Assembly (NCBI GenBank): GCA_963835295.1
Contig: CAWIEX010000010.1
Location: 806,001 to 870,000 of the forward strand
Origin: JAOPZW01 sp963835295
GTDB lineage: Bacteria; Actinomycetota; Thermoleophilia; Solirubrobacterales; Solirubrobacteraceae
Reading direction: 5' to 3'
DNA length: 64,000 nt
Positions 43,300-52,247 of this stretch are shown here, one piece after another (position 1 is the first letter of the stretch; every line of letters begins with the position of its first letter). The notes below the pieces were generated by a model. It was not told where the DNA came from and ran no database searches. It saw nothing but the letters and a program-made list of their open reading frames with translations. A program made the position numbers and the translations under genes.

Positions 43300-44069
43300 A
43301 GCTGCGCGCGCACGCGCTTGCGCGCCGCCTCCAGCCCCAGGCGCCCCAGGATCTCGTCGGCCAGGCGCACGTAGTCCTCGCCGAGGTCGGGTCGGTGCTC
43401 GAGGATCGAGATCGCGCGCTCGGAGGACTCCGCGTAGGCGATCGACTGGCGCACGACGGTGTCGAGCAGCTTGTCGCCCACGTGCTCCTTGAGGGAGTCG
43501 TAGGCCTCGCGCGAGTGCACGGTGCGCATGTCGGCGATGTTGAAGAGCACGCCGAGCCACTGGAGGTCGGGGTTCAGCCCGTCGCGCGCGAGCTCGATGA
43601 CCTGCAGCGCCTGCTCGACGCCCTGCAGGGCGAAGTACTGCGCCTCGGCGCTGAGCAGGGCCCAATCGGCGGCCACGAGCGCGTTGACCGTCAGCAGCCC
43701 GAGCGCCGGCGGGCAGTCGATGAGGATGATGTCGTGCTCGGCGTCGACGTCCTTGAGCGCCTTGCGCAGGATCAGCTCGCGGCCCATCTTGCCCGCCATC
43801 GCCAGCTCGGCCTCCGCCAGCGCGAGGTTGGCGGGAATGATCCCGTCGTGCGAGGCCGCCGCGGCCTTCGCGCGCCCGGCGAGGACGTCGCCGACCGTCG
43901 GGCTGGCCTCGGGATCGACGTCGAAGTAGTCCGACAGGTTCCCCTGCGGATCGAGGTCGACGACGAGGACGTCGAGCCCGGCCGCGCGGAAGACGTCGGT
44001 CAGCGTGCGGACCGCCGTCGTCTTGCCGGTGCCGCCCTTCTGGGAGAGGACCGCGATCTTCTGGGCCAC
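43284..44069 (-). CDS. ParA/Soj-family ATPase (no ParB partner seen)
   Basis: 261 residues from the GTG at 44069. The deviant Walker A is LSQKGGTGKTTAVRTL, then VVDLDPQGNLSDYFDVDP and IILIDCPPALGLLTVNALV. The C-terminal half (LGVLFNIADMRTVHSREAYD, VRQSIAYAESSERAISI) is typical of Soj-type ParA. No parB, parS or replication gene is adjacent, so it may position a cell-envelope or regulatory complex rather than segregate DNA. It lies downstream of the FHA gene. A hairpin just before its start includes the GGGA ribosome site. Confidence 0.9.
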   Translation of the reverse strand: MAQKIAVLSQKGGTGKTTAVRTLTDVFRAAGLDVLVVDLDPQGNLSDYFDVDPEASPTVGDVLAGRAKAAAASHDGIIPANLALAEAELAMAGKMGRELILRKALKDVDAEHDIILIDCPPALGLLTVNALVAADWALLSAEAQYFALQGVEQALQVIELARDGLNPDLQWLGVLFNIADMRTVHSREAYDSLKEHVGDKLLDTVVRQSIAYAESSERAISILEHRPDLGEDYVRLADEILGRLGLEAARKRVRAQLNGSR

Positions 44070-44070
44070 T

Positions 44071-44095
44071 CCCGCGACTCTAGCGAGGTCGCGGG
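44071..44095 (-). promoter_or_regulatory. Hairpin covering the parA ribosome site
   Basis: CCCGCGAC and GTCGCGGG (8 bp, perfect) flank a 9-nt loop and end one base before the parA GTG. On the transcript the 3' arm holds the only purine-rich GGGA near the start, so folding would hide it. Control by RNA structure is inferred. Confidence 0.45.
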
Positions 44096-44117
44096 AAACC
44101 GACCCGGCGGGCGGAGA

Positions 44118-44138
44118 GGGCTCGGATCCCGCGAGCCC
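44118..44138 (-). terminator. Possible terminator after the FHA gene
   Basis: GGGCTCG and CGAGCCC (7 bp, perfect) flank a 7-nt loop, about 50 nt past the FHA stop and before parA. No T-tract. It may only weaken read-through into parA. Confidence 0.35.
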
Positions 44139-44189
44139 GAGCCCCTCCGTCCTCTCCTCCGCGGGCCTGCCTGGCCCGAAGCTCTCGCC

Positions 44190-44765
44190 TCAGCCGGTGG
44201 ACTCCAGCGGCGTCACGCCGGCCGGCTCCATCTCCGCCGCGGCCTCCAGGAAGTTCAGCCGGTAGCGCCCGACGACGATCTCGTCGCCGTCGGCCAGCAC
44301 CCGCCACTCGACGCGCTCGCCGTTGACGAACACACCGTTGAGGCTGCGGTCGTCGAGGACGCGCACGCCGTCGGCCTGACGGACGATCAGCGCATGGCGC
44401 CGGGAGACCGTCGGGTCGTCGAAGCGGACGTCAGCCGCGAGGCTGCGTCCGACACGGGTCCACTCGCGGTCCAGGGCGACGATCCGCACCTGGTCGCCGT
44501 CCGCCCAGGCCAGGTACTGGCCCGGGCTCTCGAGGCGCTCGCGCGCCTCGGCCAGCAGCGCCTCGCGCTCCTGGATCGTGGGGGCATCGCCCGCCTTGCG
44601 CTGAAAGCGCGACCCGGCGAACAGGGAGGCACGCGTGAAGCGCGCCCCGCCGCAACCAGGGCAGGCAGGCAGTTCATCGGCTGCGGCCAGGTTGACCACA
44701 TAACCGCACTCTTCACAGCGGAACGACCCCGTTCCGGCCAGGGTGCCCGACGTCATTGACTCCAT
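44190..44765 (-). CDS. FHA-domain protein with N-terminal zinc ribbon
   Basis: 191 residues from the ATG at 44765; AGGGAG 5 nt before it decides the start over 44756. The N-terminal zinc ribbon has CEECGY and CPGCGG. A linker region leads to a C-terminal FHA domain with RVGRSLAADVRFDDPTVSRR, HALIV and DDRSLNGVFVNGERVEW, which binds phosphothreonine. It probably reads the output of a Ser/Thr kinase that lies outside the window. On the minus strand TTGACA (44840-44835) is a good -35 for it. Confidence 0.85.
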   Translation of the reverse strand: MESMTSGTLAGTGSFRCEECGYVVNLAAADELPACPGCGGARFTRASLFAGSRFQRKAGDAPTIQEREALLAEARERLESPGQYLAWADGDQVRIVALDREWTRVGRSLAADVRFDDPTVSRRHALIVRQADGVRVLDDRSLNGVFVNGERVEWRVLADGDEIVVGRYRLNFLEAAAEMEPAGVTPLESTG

Positions 44766-45009
44766 CTCCGCTCCCTCTTCCGCCCGCAGTGCGGCCGGGT
44801 CTCGGCCGTCTGCTTGTGACGATGATAACGACGGTGTCAATCGGCCCGAGAGCGGAATTTGGCTTGTTTATCGGGCCTTTGCCCCCCGCTGGACCGGATC
44901 GCGCCGTCGTGGAGGTACCCCAGATACCGAACCAGAAAACTGGCGTCAACGGGCGTGCGACGAGCGGCCGGCGGCAGGAGGCGGGCGGCCGGCGGCGAAC
45001 GAATGTCGC

Positions 45010-45270
45010 ATGTTGCGGCCTCTTCTCGGCATCTCCGAGCCCGACCTCGAGCGCGAGTTGCTGCGCAAGAGCGTCGGCGCGCAGGCCGCCGATCGGGCCT
45101 CCTGCGACGACTGCGGGCGCACCCCGCTGGTCGGCGAGCGGGTGCACCGCTTCCGCGGTGGCGCGCTCATATGCGAGCTGTGTCGATCGCGGCGCGACGA
45201 CCCCCCGGAGCGCTCCTATGTCGTGCATCACTCGGAGCGCGGGCTGACCGTCCGGCGCCGGGCCGCCTGA
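45010..45270 (+). CDS. Small zinc-ribbon-like protein (86 aa)
   Basis: 86 residues from the ATG at 45010. Four cysteines in CDDCGRTPLVGERV and ALICELCRS form a treble-clef or ribbon-like site, preceded by a helical region SEPDLERELLRKSVG. No known family is certain. It is the first of a plus-strand group with an SRPBCC protein, a lipoprotein and GrpB. The 244 bp before it are less GC-rich and carry likely divergent promoters but no gene. Confidence 0.65.
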   Translation: MLRPLLGISEPDLERELLRKSVGAQAADRASCDDCGRTPLVGERVHRFRGGALICELCRSRRDDPPERSYVVHHSERGLTVRRRAA

Positions 45271-45295
45271 CCGGCCGCGGGTACACTCCCGCGCC

Positions 45296-45829
45296 GTGGA
45301 TCCCGTCAACGTCGAGATCACGATCGCCCGGCCGCGCGAGGAGGTCTTCGAGTACCTCGCCGACGTCGCCAACCATGCGGAGTTCAACGACCACTTCATG
45401 GTCGACTGGCACCTGACGCGCGAGGACACCTACGGCTACGGCGCCGGCGCGCGCTTTCGCCTGAAGATGCCCTTCAACCGCTTCCCGTGGGGCGACACGA
45501 CGGTGATCGAGTTCGAGCGCCCGCGGCGCATCGCCGAGGCCGGCCGTGGCGGGAAGTACAACCGCATCCGCTCGCTCGGCGTCTACGACCTCGAGCAGGG
45601 GTCGGCGGGCACCACGCGGGTGAGCTTCACGCTGCTGACCGAGCCCAAGACGGCCACCGACAAGCTGCTCGAGTCCTTCGGCGCACGCGGCTGGATGAAG
45701 CGCAAGCTCAGGAAGTCCATGCGCCGCCTGCGCGACATCCTCGAGGGCGAGGAGCGCGCCCGGGGACAGCGGCCGTCGATCGCCGGCGGGCCACGCAAGC
45801 CGTTCACCGGATCGCCCTTGCACCGATAG
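45296..45829 (+). CDS. SRPBCC (START-like) family protein
   Basis: 177 residues from the GTG at 45296. The fold start VNVEITIARPREEVFEYLAD, then ANHAEFNDHFMVDWHLTRED and IEFERPRRIAEAGRGGKY match polyketide cyclase/CoxG-like SRPBCC domains, which bind hydrophobic ligands in a helix-grip cavity. A basic C-terminal tail (RGWMKRKLRKSMRRLRDILE) may contact membranes or nucleic acids. The ligand is unknown. It lies 25 nt after the zinc-ribbon gene and 14 nt before the lipoprotein gene. Confidence 0.8.
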   Translation: MDPVNVEITIARPREEVFEYLADVANHAEFNDHFMVDWHLTREDTYGYGAGARFRLKMPFNRFPWGDTTVIEFERPRRIAEAGRGGKYNRIRSLGVYDLEQGSAGTTRVSFTLLTEPKTATDKLLESFGARGWMKRKLRKSMRRLRDILEGEERARGQRPSIAGGPRKPFTGSPLHR

Positions 45830-45843
45830 GATCCGGCTCGCTC

Positions 45844-46401
45844 GTGTCCAGCCGCCTCGTCACGCTGATGCTCGTCGCCCTCGCCGCCGTCGCCCTCGGC
45901 GCGTGCGGCAACAAGGAGGAGGTCACCCTCCACGGCGCCACCGAGGGCAGCTACATCGACGTCGGCGGCCTGAAGTACCAGGTACAGATCTCGCGCTTGC
46001 TCAACCCGACCGACCGCGAGGACAGCGGCTACCTCGTCGACCTGCCCGCCGGCCAGCAGCTCGGCACCGACGAGAACTGGTTCGCGGTCTTCATGCGCGT
46101 GGAGAACGACTCCGACAAGCCCGCCCCGGCGACCAACGCCTACTCGATCAAGGACACCCAGGGCAACGTCTACAAGCCGGTCGCGATGGGCCCGAAGAAC
46201 GTCTTCGCCTATCGCGCGGCCGTGCTGCAGCCCAAGGACATCCTCCCGCTGCCGGGCAGCCCCGCGGCCGAGAGCACGATCCAGGGCTCGATGCTGCTGT
46301 TCAAGATCCCCGTGGCCAACTTCCAGAACCGGCCGCTCGAGCTCCAGATCCCGCCGCCCCAGGGCGGCGGCGCCACGGGAACCGTCAACCTCGACGTCTA
46401 G
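45844..46401 (+). CDS. Secreted lipoprotein, DUF4352-like
   Basis: 185 residues from the GTG at 45844. The lipoprotein signal (LVTLMLVALAAVALGACGNK) has the lipobox LGAC, so Cys would be lipidated and the protein anchored outside the membrane. The mature part (YQVQISRLLNPTDREDSGYL, then ENWFAVFMRVENDSDKPAPA and NAYSIKDTQGNVYKPV) looks like an Ig-like beta-sandwich of the DUF4352 type. Function unknown. The next gene begins immediately after its stop, with no gap. Confidence 0.85.
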   Translation: MSSRLVTLMLVALAAVALGACGNKEEVTLHGATEGSYIDVGGLKYQVQISRLLNPTDREDSGYLVDLPAGQQLGTDENWFAVFMRVENDSDKPAPATNAYSIKDTQGNVYKPVAMGPKNVFAYRAAVLQPKDILPLPGSPAAESTIQGSMLLFKIPVANFQNRPLELQIPPPQGGGATGTVNLDV

Positions 46402-46980
46402 ATGGGTGGAGCGCGCGACGCGGCGCTGGAGCGCCACCCGTCGCTGGACGAGCGCTTCGACCCGGCCGTGCGCATCGTCGACTACGACCCCTCGTGGCCC
46501 GCACTGGCGGCTGACGAGCTGCGCCGCATCGGCGAGGCGCTGGGCAGCGGCGCTGCGGGCCTGGAGCACGTAGGGTCGACGGCCGTGCCGGGGCTCGCGG
46601 CCAAGCCGATCCTCGACCTCCAGCTCTCGGTCGGCGCCCTCGAGCCGCGCGCGCGGTACGTCGAGCCGCTGGAGCGGCTGGGCTACATGTTCGTCCCGGC
46701 GCCCGAAGCGCCCGACTACCACTTCTTCGCCAAGCCGCCCGAGCGCCCGCGCAGCCATCACCTCCACGTCTGTGAGGTCGGCAGCGCCCACGAGTTCCGC
46801 CATCTCGCCGTCCGCGACTTCCTTCGCAGCCACGATGACGAGGCGGCCCGGTACGCCGCGCTCAAGCGCGAGGTCGTGCAGCGCCATCCCCAGGACCGGC
46901 TTGCCTACATCGAGGGTAAGGAGGACTACGTCGTCGGCCTGGAGACGCGCGCCCTGGCCTGGGCTCGCGGTCGCGCCTGA
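46402..46980 (+). CDS. GrpB family protein (UPF0157)
   Basis: 192 residues. EHVGSTAVPGLAAKPILDLQ is the nucleotidyltransferase-fold signature of GrpB/UPF0157, followed by FFAKPPERPRSHHLHVCEVG and HEFRHLAVRDFLRSHDDEAA. The family is common near CoaE in some bacteria; its substrate is not known. It has VRIVDYDPSWPALAADELRR near the N terminus. It ends 16 bp before the convergent PBP gene. Confidence 0.9.
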   Translation: MGGARDAALERHPSLDERFDPAVRIVDYDPSWPALAADELRRIGEALGSGAAGLEHVGSTAVPGLAAKPILDLQLSVGALEPRARYVEPLERLGYMFVPAPEAPDYHFFAKPPERPRSHHLHVCEVGSAHEFRHLAVRDFLRSHDDEAARYAALKREVVQRHPQDRLAYIEGKEDYVVGLETRALAWARGRA

Positions 46981-46996
46981 GCAGACGGGACCGTCG

Positions 46997-48799
46997 CTAG
47001 CGGGTCGCCTTGAGCCCGGCGAGCAGGACGTCGCGCGCCGCGGGCGCGGCGGTGTCGCCGCCGGCCCCCGAGGCGACCAGGAGCACGCCGACCGCGACGT
47101 GCGGGCGGCCCGTGCCGGCCGGGGCGTAGGCCGCGAACCACGCGTCGGTGTCGGTCGGGTCGTTGGCCTGGTCGAGGGGCGGGCAGCTCTCGGGCTTCTC
47201 GGGGTCGGGCACGCACTTCGTGGTCGTGCGCAGCTCGGCGGTGCCCGTCTTGCCCGCCACGTTCACGCCCGGGATCGCCGCGCGCGTGCCGGTGCCACCG
47301 CGGACGACGGCGAGCATGAGGCGCTCCATGGTGCGCGCCACCCTCGTGCTCGTGGCGCGCTCGGTGCTCGCCTGCCGGCCGTGCGCGGCGTCGTAGTCGA
47401 GCGACAGGTGCGGCCGGCGCCCGCGCAGGCCGATGGCCGCTGCCACCGTGGCCATCTGCAGCGCCGTCGCCTGCACGCGGCCCTGCCCGATGGCCGAGGA
47501 GCCGACCGCCAGGTCGTCGCCGATCTCGCCGGCCGGCGGGATCGTGCTCTCGGCCGCGCCCGCGATGTCCGGCGGCGCGTTGAAGCCGTAGCGCTCGGCG
47601 GCGGCGACGAGGCGCTTGGCCCCGAGCTGCACGCCGAGCGGGGCGAAGACGGAGTTACACGACTTGGCGAAGGAGACCACGAGCGAGCCTCCGCAGTACT
47701 CGCCGTTGGCGTTCTCGAGGTCGACGCCCTCGAGCACGGCCTTCTGCTGGACGGGATAGACCTTCTGCGGGTTGGTGATCCCGGCCTCGAGCGCCCCCGT
47801 CGTGGTGATCATCTTGAACGTCGAGCCCGGCGGCTGCAGGCCCGAGAAGGCGATCCCGGCGAAGGCGAGGACCTCGCCGGTGCGCGGCGCGAGCGCGACG
47901 ACGCCGCCCAGGCGCGCGCCGAGCGCCGTGACCGCCGCCTGCTCGACGGGCAGCGAGATCGTCGTGCGCACGGCGGGGGCCTGGCGCGGGCTGGTGCGCT
48001 TGATCACGCGGGCGCCGGCGACCAGCTCGCCACCCGGCGTCCCCAGCAGGCGCTCGTCGAAGATCCGCTCGAGGCCCGACACGCCGACCTCCGCGTCACG
48101 CGGCACCCCGAGCGCGGCGAGCTCCTCGCGGCGCTCGGGCGGGATCGGGCCCAGCTGGCCGACGACCTGCGGCGCGAGCAGCGACGGCGAGGAGCGGTCG
48201 TCGCCCTTGGCCAGCACGGTGCGGTCGCGCGCCAGCAGCGTGGCCCGCGCGGGCATCTTCGTCACGCGCCGCAGCCGCTCGCCGGCCGCCAGGCCGGGGA
48301 AGACGAGCGCGCGCGACCAGTCGATGCCCTCGCCGGTGGCCGGCAGGACCACCTCGCCGGCGACCGTCCCGAACGCCCGCGTGGGGATGCGGACGGGCAC
48401 GCGGTAGGCGCTGCCGTCCTTGCGCGGCTTGGCCGTGTCGACCTTCGACGCCGTCGCGGTCCGCAGCGCGTCCTGGTAGGCGGCGGCGAAGCGCGCGCGG
48501 GTCAGGCGGTCGCGGTCGCTCGGGGTCAGCTCGGAGTACATCGCCGCGTAGTCGCCACGCTCCCACGCCGCCGCGAAGCGCTCGACGTGCTCCTGGCCGG
48601 CGGGCTTGTGGCGGGCGCCGACGACGAGGCCGACGACGAAGGCCAGGCCGCACACGGCCAGCACCGCGATGAGCCGCTGCTGCGAGCGCGTGGGCGGGCG
48701 TCGCGCCGGCGGACGGCGCGGAGCGCCCTGCCGGCCCGTTCGCGGCGGAGGTCGTTCGCCTCGTCCGGGCCCCCCGGCTGACCTCTGCTGCGTTCCCAA
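46997..48799 (-). CDS. Penicillin-binding transpeptidase with NTF2-like domain
   Basis: A 600-residue membrane-anchored class B-like PBP. An Arg/Pro-rich cytoplasmic tail precedes one helix (LIAVLAVCGLAFVVGLVVGA); then comes an NTF2-like MecA_N domain (HVERFAAAWERGDYAAMYSE) and a dimerisation domain. The transpeptidase domain carries the nucleophile in PPGSTFKMITTTGALE (Ser326, S-x-x-K), SFAKSCNSVF (S-x-N) and VAGKTGTAEL (K-T-G). It should cross-link peptidoglycan and bind beta-lactams. The partner SEDS protein is not in the window. It is divergent from marP with only 32 bp between. Confidence 0.9.
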   Translation of the reverse strand: MGTQQRSAGGPGRGERPPPRTGRQGAPRRPPARRPPTRSQQRLIAVLAVCGLAFVVGLVVGARHKPAGQEHVERFAAAWERGDYAAMYSELTPSDRDRLTRARFAAAYQDALRTATASKVDTAKPRKDGSAYRVPVRIPTRAFGTVAGEVVLPATGEGIDWSRALVFPGLAAGERLRRVTKMPARATLLARDRTVLAKGDDRSSPSLLAPQVVGQLGPIPPERREELAALGVPRDAEVGVSGLERIFDERLLGTPGGELVAGARVIKRTSPRQAPAVRTTISLPVEQAAVTALGARLGGVVALAPRTGEVLAFAGIAFSGLQPPGSTFKMITTTGALEAGITNPQKVYPVQQKAVLEGVDLENANGEYCGGSLVVSFAKSCNSVFAPLGVQLGAKRLVAAAERYGFNAPPDIAGAAESTIPPAGEIGDDLAVGSSAIGQGRVQATALQMATVAAAIGLRGRRPHLSLDYDAAHGRQASTERATSTRVARTMERLMLAVVRGGTGTRAAIPGVNVAGKTGTAELRTTTKCVPDPEKPESCPPLDQANDPTDTDAWFAAYAPAGTGRPHVAVGVLLVASGAGGDTAAPAARDVLLAGLKATR

Positions 48800-48831
48800 G
48801 TCGTGGCGGAGGGTAGCCTGCGCGGCCCTCG

Positions 48832-49980
48832 GTGACCGCTCTCGACTGGATCATTGTCGCGCTGACGCTCACGACGGCGGCCGCCGGCTACTTCCAGGGC
48901 TTCGTGGTCGGCGCGGCGACGCTCGCCGGCTTCGCGCTCGGCCTGTTCCTCGGCGCGCGCCTGGGGCAGGCCGTGGTGGCGGAGGGATCGCAGTCGCCCT
49001 ACGCCCCGCTCTTCGGCCTCGGCGGGGCGCTCATCGGCGGGATGCTCTTCGGCTCGGCGCTCGAGGCCCTCGGCTACGGCCTGCGCCGGCGCATCACCGG
49101 GCCGTCACTGGGGATCCTCGACGGGCTGGCCGGCGCGGTGCTGAGCACGGGCGTCGCGCTGGGGCTCGTGTGGCTGGCCGGGTCGGTCGTCCTGCAGGCG
49201 CCGCAGGCACACGGCCTGCGCGACGACATCCAGCGCTCGAGCATCCTGCGCGCGCTCAACGGCCTGCTGCCCCCGTCGGGCCCCATCCTCAACGCGCTGG
49301 CGCGCTTCGACCCCTTCCCGCGCATCGACGGGCCCCCCGTCGACCTGCCCGCGCCGCGGGCGGCGATCGCGCGCGACCCCGACGTCCGCCTGGCCTCCCG
49401 CGGCGTGGTCAAGATCCAGGGGACGGCCTGCGGCCTGGGGGTGGAGGGCTCGGGGTGGGTCGCCCGCGACGGGATCGTGGTGACCAACGCGCACGTCGTC
49501 GCCGGTCAGCAGGACACGACGGCCCAGCTCGGCGGGGAGGGGCCGAGCCTCGCGGCGCACGCGGTCGTCTTCGACCCCCATGACGACATCGCCATCCTGC
49601 GCGTCGAGGGCCTGAGCGGCCGCGTGCTGCCCATCGCCGCGGATCCGCGCAGCGGCGCTTCGGGGGCGATCCTCGGCTTCCCGCAGAACGGCCCGTTCGA
49701 CGTCCGCGCCGGCCGCCTGGGCTCCACGCGCCCGGTCATCACCCAGGACGCCTACGGCCGCGGGCCGGTCCAGCGGTCGATCGTGACCCTGCGCGGGACC
49801 GTGCGCCCGGGCAACTCGGGGGGCCCGATGGTCGATGCGCGCGGGCGCGTGGTGGCCACCGTCTTCGCCGCGACGCGCAGCGGGACTCCCGGCGGCTACG
49901 GCGTCCCGAACTCGGTCGTCGCCCGCGACCTCGAGCGGGTCGCCGACAGCGCGGTCTCCACCGGGCCGTGCGCTAGCTGA
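48832..49980 (+). CDS. marP: MarP-type membrane serine protease
   Basis: 382 residues from the GTG at 48832. Four CvpA-like membrane helices (residues 4-125) lead to a trypsin-like domain with His221 (VVTNAHVVAG), Asp252 (DPHDDIAILRV) and Ser329 (VRPGNSGGPMV). Two cysteines near the protease start and end could form a disulfide, as in mycobacterial MarP. MarP acts in the cell envelope, activating hydrolases and supporting acid resistance. It lies 17 nt upstream of topB. The shared short gap with the PBP gene hints at joint control. Confidence 0.88.
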   Translation: MTALDWIIVALTLTTAAAGYFQGFVVGAATLAGFALGLFLGARLGQAVVAEGSQSPYAPLFGLGGALIGGMLFGSALEALGYGLRRRITGPSLGILDGLAGAVLSTGVALGLVWLAGSVVLQAPQAHGLRDDIQRSSILRALNGLLPPSGPILNALARFDPFPRIDGPPVDLPAPRAAIARDPDVRLASRGVVKIQGTACGLGVEGSGWVARDGIVVTNAHVVAGQQDTTAQLGGEGPSLAAHAVVFDPHDDIAILRVEGLSGRVLPIAADPRSGASGAILGFPQNGPFDVRAGRLGSTRPVITQDAYGRGPVQRSIVTLRGTVRPGNSGGPMVDARGRVVATVFAATRSGTPGGYGVPNSVVARDLERVADSAVSTGPCAS

Positions 49981-49997
49981 GCTACCCTGCGCCGTCA

Positions 49998-52247
49998 ATG
50001 GCCAAGACCCTCGTCATCGCCGAGAAGCCGTCCGTCGGCCAGGACCTCGCCCGCGTGCTGCCCGGCCCGTTCGAGAAGCACACCGGTGTGGGGGACAAGA
50101 CCGCGCGCTGGCTGGAGGGCCCGGAGCACGTCATCACCTGGGCCGTCGGGCACCTCGTCCAGCTCGCCGAGCCCGACGAGTACGACGACAAGTTCAAGAA
50201 GTGGCGCATGGCCGATCTGCCGATCGTGCCGCGCACCTTCAAGCTCGTGGTGCGCGACGAGCGCTCCGAGAAGCAGATGAAGGTCGTGCGCGACCAGCTG
50301 CGCCGCGAGGACATCGAGACCGTCGTCAACGCGTGCGACGCGGGGCGCGAGGGCGAGCTGATCTTCACCTACATCTACGAGTACGTGAAGGCCAAGAAGC
50401 CCGTCCGGCGCCTGTGGCTGAACTCGATGACCAACCAGGCGATGCGCGACGCCTTCGGCCAGCTGCGCGACGAGGCGGACCTCGGCCAGCTGCGCGACGC
50501 GGCCAAGTCGCGCTCTGAGGCCGACTGGATCGTGGGCATGAACGCCACGCGCGCGGCCACCATCCGGCTGCGCTCCTCGTTCGACGGCGCCGTCTCGCTC
50601 GGGCGCGTGCAGACCCCGACGCTGGCCATCATCGCGCGCCGCGAGGAGGAGATCCGCGCCTTCAAGCCCGAGAAGTACTGGCTGGTCGACGCCGCCTTCG
50701 AGGCCGAGGGCGCGCGCCGCTACGAGGGCCGCTTCCACGCCGGCGCTCAGCCGCGCCTGAAGAGCGCCGCGGAGGCGGACGCGATCGTCGCCGCCGTGCG
50801 CGGCGTGCGCGGCGAGATCACCAAGCTCGACAAGACCAAGCGCAAGGAGCGCCCGCCGCTCCTGTACGACCTCACGTCGCTGCAGCGCGAGGCCAACACG
50901 CGCTACGGCTTCAGCGCGCGCCGCACGCTGGGCGCCGCGCAGCGCTGCTACGAGGAGCACAAGGCGCTGACCTATCCGCGCACGAGCTCGCGCTACCTGA
51001 CGAGCGACATGGTCGGGGAGTTCAAGGAGATCGCCGGCCGCGTCGGGCGCCGCCCCGATTACCGCGAGGCCGCTTCCTACGTGCAGTCGCTCGACCTGCT
51101 GCCGCTCGGGCGGGTGGTCGACGACGCCAAGGTCGGCGATCACCACGCGATCATCCCCACCAACTCAGACCACGCGCTGGAGAAGATGAACGACGACGAC
51201 CGCCGGGTCTACGACCTGGTGGCGCGGCGCTTCCTCGCCGTCTTCCACCCCGACGCGGAGTTCGAGAACACCCGCGTGGAGACCACGGTCGCCTCGCACA
51301 TCTTCCGCACGCGCGGCAAGGTGCTGCTCGTCCCCGGCTGGCGCGGCGTCTACGGCGAGCTGTCCGAGGGCGACGGCGCGAGCGACGAGGACGAGGGGCG
51401 CGACCAGCAGCTCCCGCGCCTGGAGCGCGGCGAGGCCGTCGACACGCGCAAGGCCGAGGCGCTCGAGAAGGAGACCAAGCCGCCGCGGCGCTACAGCGAC
51501 GCCTCGCTGCTGGGCGCCATGGAGACCGCCGGCAAGCTCGTCGACGACGAGGAGATGCGCGAGGCGATGAAGGAGTCGGGCATCGGCACGCCCGCGACGC
51601 GCGCCGCGATCATCGAGCGCCTCATCGACGTCGGCTACGTCGAGCGCGATGCCCGCGCGCTCGTCGCCACCGAGAAGGGCATCAACGTCGTGCGCCTGCT
51701 GGGCGAGCACCCGCTCACCTCCCCGGCGCTGACCGGCGACTGGGAGCACCGCCTGGCCGCCATCGAGGAGGGCGCGGAGAAGCGCGAGAAGTTCATGGAG
51801 GACATCGCCAAGTTCGCCGGCGAGACCGTGGGCGTGCTCGACACGACGCTCAAGGACGTGCGCATCCCCCGCGCCAACCTGGGGCCCTGCCCCGTGTGCG
51901 GCAACGACATCGTCGAGAACCGCAAGGGCTACTCGTGCTGGTCGCGCGAGGACCCGGGCTGCGGCTTCGTGATCTGGAAGAGCAAGGCGGGCAAGCAGCT
52001 GCCGGGGGCGGTCGCGCGCGAGCTGATCGCGCACGGCTTCACCGCCCGGCCGGTGACCGGCTTCAAGGGACGCTCGGGACGCTCGTTCCGAGCCAAGCTC
52101 GCGCTCGAGCAGAGCGGCGACGAAGATGCGCGCTGGAGGGTCGAGTTCGACGAGCCGTGGGCCAAGGAGGGCGCCAAGCCGCCCGAGACGGCCGAGGCGG
52201 CCGAGACGGTCGCGGCGGGGGCCGATGAGGGCGCGGCGGCCGCGTAG
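49998..52247 (+). CDS. topB: DNA topoisomerase III (type IA)
   Basis: A 749-residue type IA topoisomerase of the TopB class. The TOPRIM domain opens KTLVIAEKPSVGQDLARVL, with the acidic metal motif NACDAGREGELIFTY. The active-site tyrosine is Tyr326 in ALTYPRTSSRYL. DWIVGMNATRAATIRLRSSF and GRVQTPTLAIIARREEE are family blocks. The C terminus has a zinc-finger-like CPVCGNDIVENRKGYSCWSR and an extra acidic/Ala-rich tail. It relaxes and decatenates DNA. It follows marP by 17 nt, and its end overlaps the secreted protein gene by 23 nt. Confidence 0.92.
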   Translation: MAKTLVIAEKPSVGQDLARVLPGPFEKHTGVGDKTARWLEGPEHVITWAVGHLVQLAEPDEYDDKFKKWRMADLPIVPRTFKLVVRDERSEKQMKVVRDQLRREDIETVVNACDAGREGELIFTYIYEYVKAKKPVRRLWLNSMTNQAMRDAFGQLRDEADLGQLRDAAKSRSEADWIVGMNATRAATIRLRSSFDGAVSLGRVQTPTLAIIARREEEIRAFKPEKYWLVDAAFEAEGARRYEGRFHAGAQPRLKSAAEADAIVAAVRGVRGEITKLDKTKRKERPPLLYDLTSLQREANTRYGFSARRTLGAAQRCYEEHKALTYPRTSSRYLTSDMVGEFKEIAGRVGRRPDYREAASYVQSLDLLPLGRVVDDAKVGDHHAIIPTNSDHALEKMNDDDRRVYDLVARRFLAVFHPDAEFENTRVETTVASHIFRTRGKVLLVPGWRGVYGELSEGDGASDEDEGRDQQLPRLERGEAVDTRKAEALEKETKPPRRYSDASLLGAMETAGKLVDDEEMREAMKESGIGTPATRAAIIERLIDVGYVERDARALVATEKGINVVRLLGEHPLTSPALTGDWEHRLAAIEEGAEKREKFMEDIAKFAGETVGVLDTTLKDVRIPRANLGPCPVCGNDIVENRKGYSCWSREDPGCGFVIWKSKAGKQLPGAVARELIAHGFTARPVTGFKGRSGRSFRAKLALEQSGDEDARWRVEFDEPWAKEGAKPPETAEAAETVAAGADEGAAAA

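Noticed and set aside
39274..43665. A 1,463-codon frame that would extend the LuxR regulator
   Set aside because: The extra N terminus runs antisense through thrB and part of parA. The family start VGRERELA at 42240 is the sensible one.
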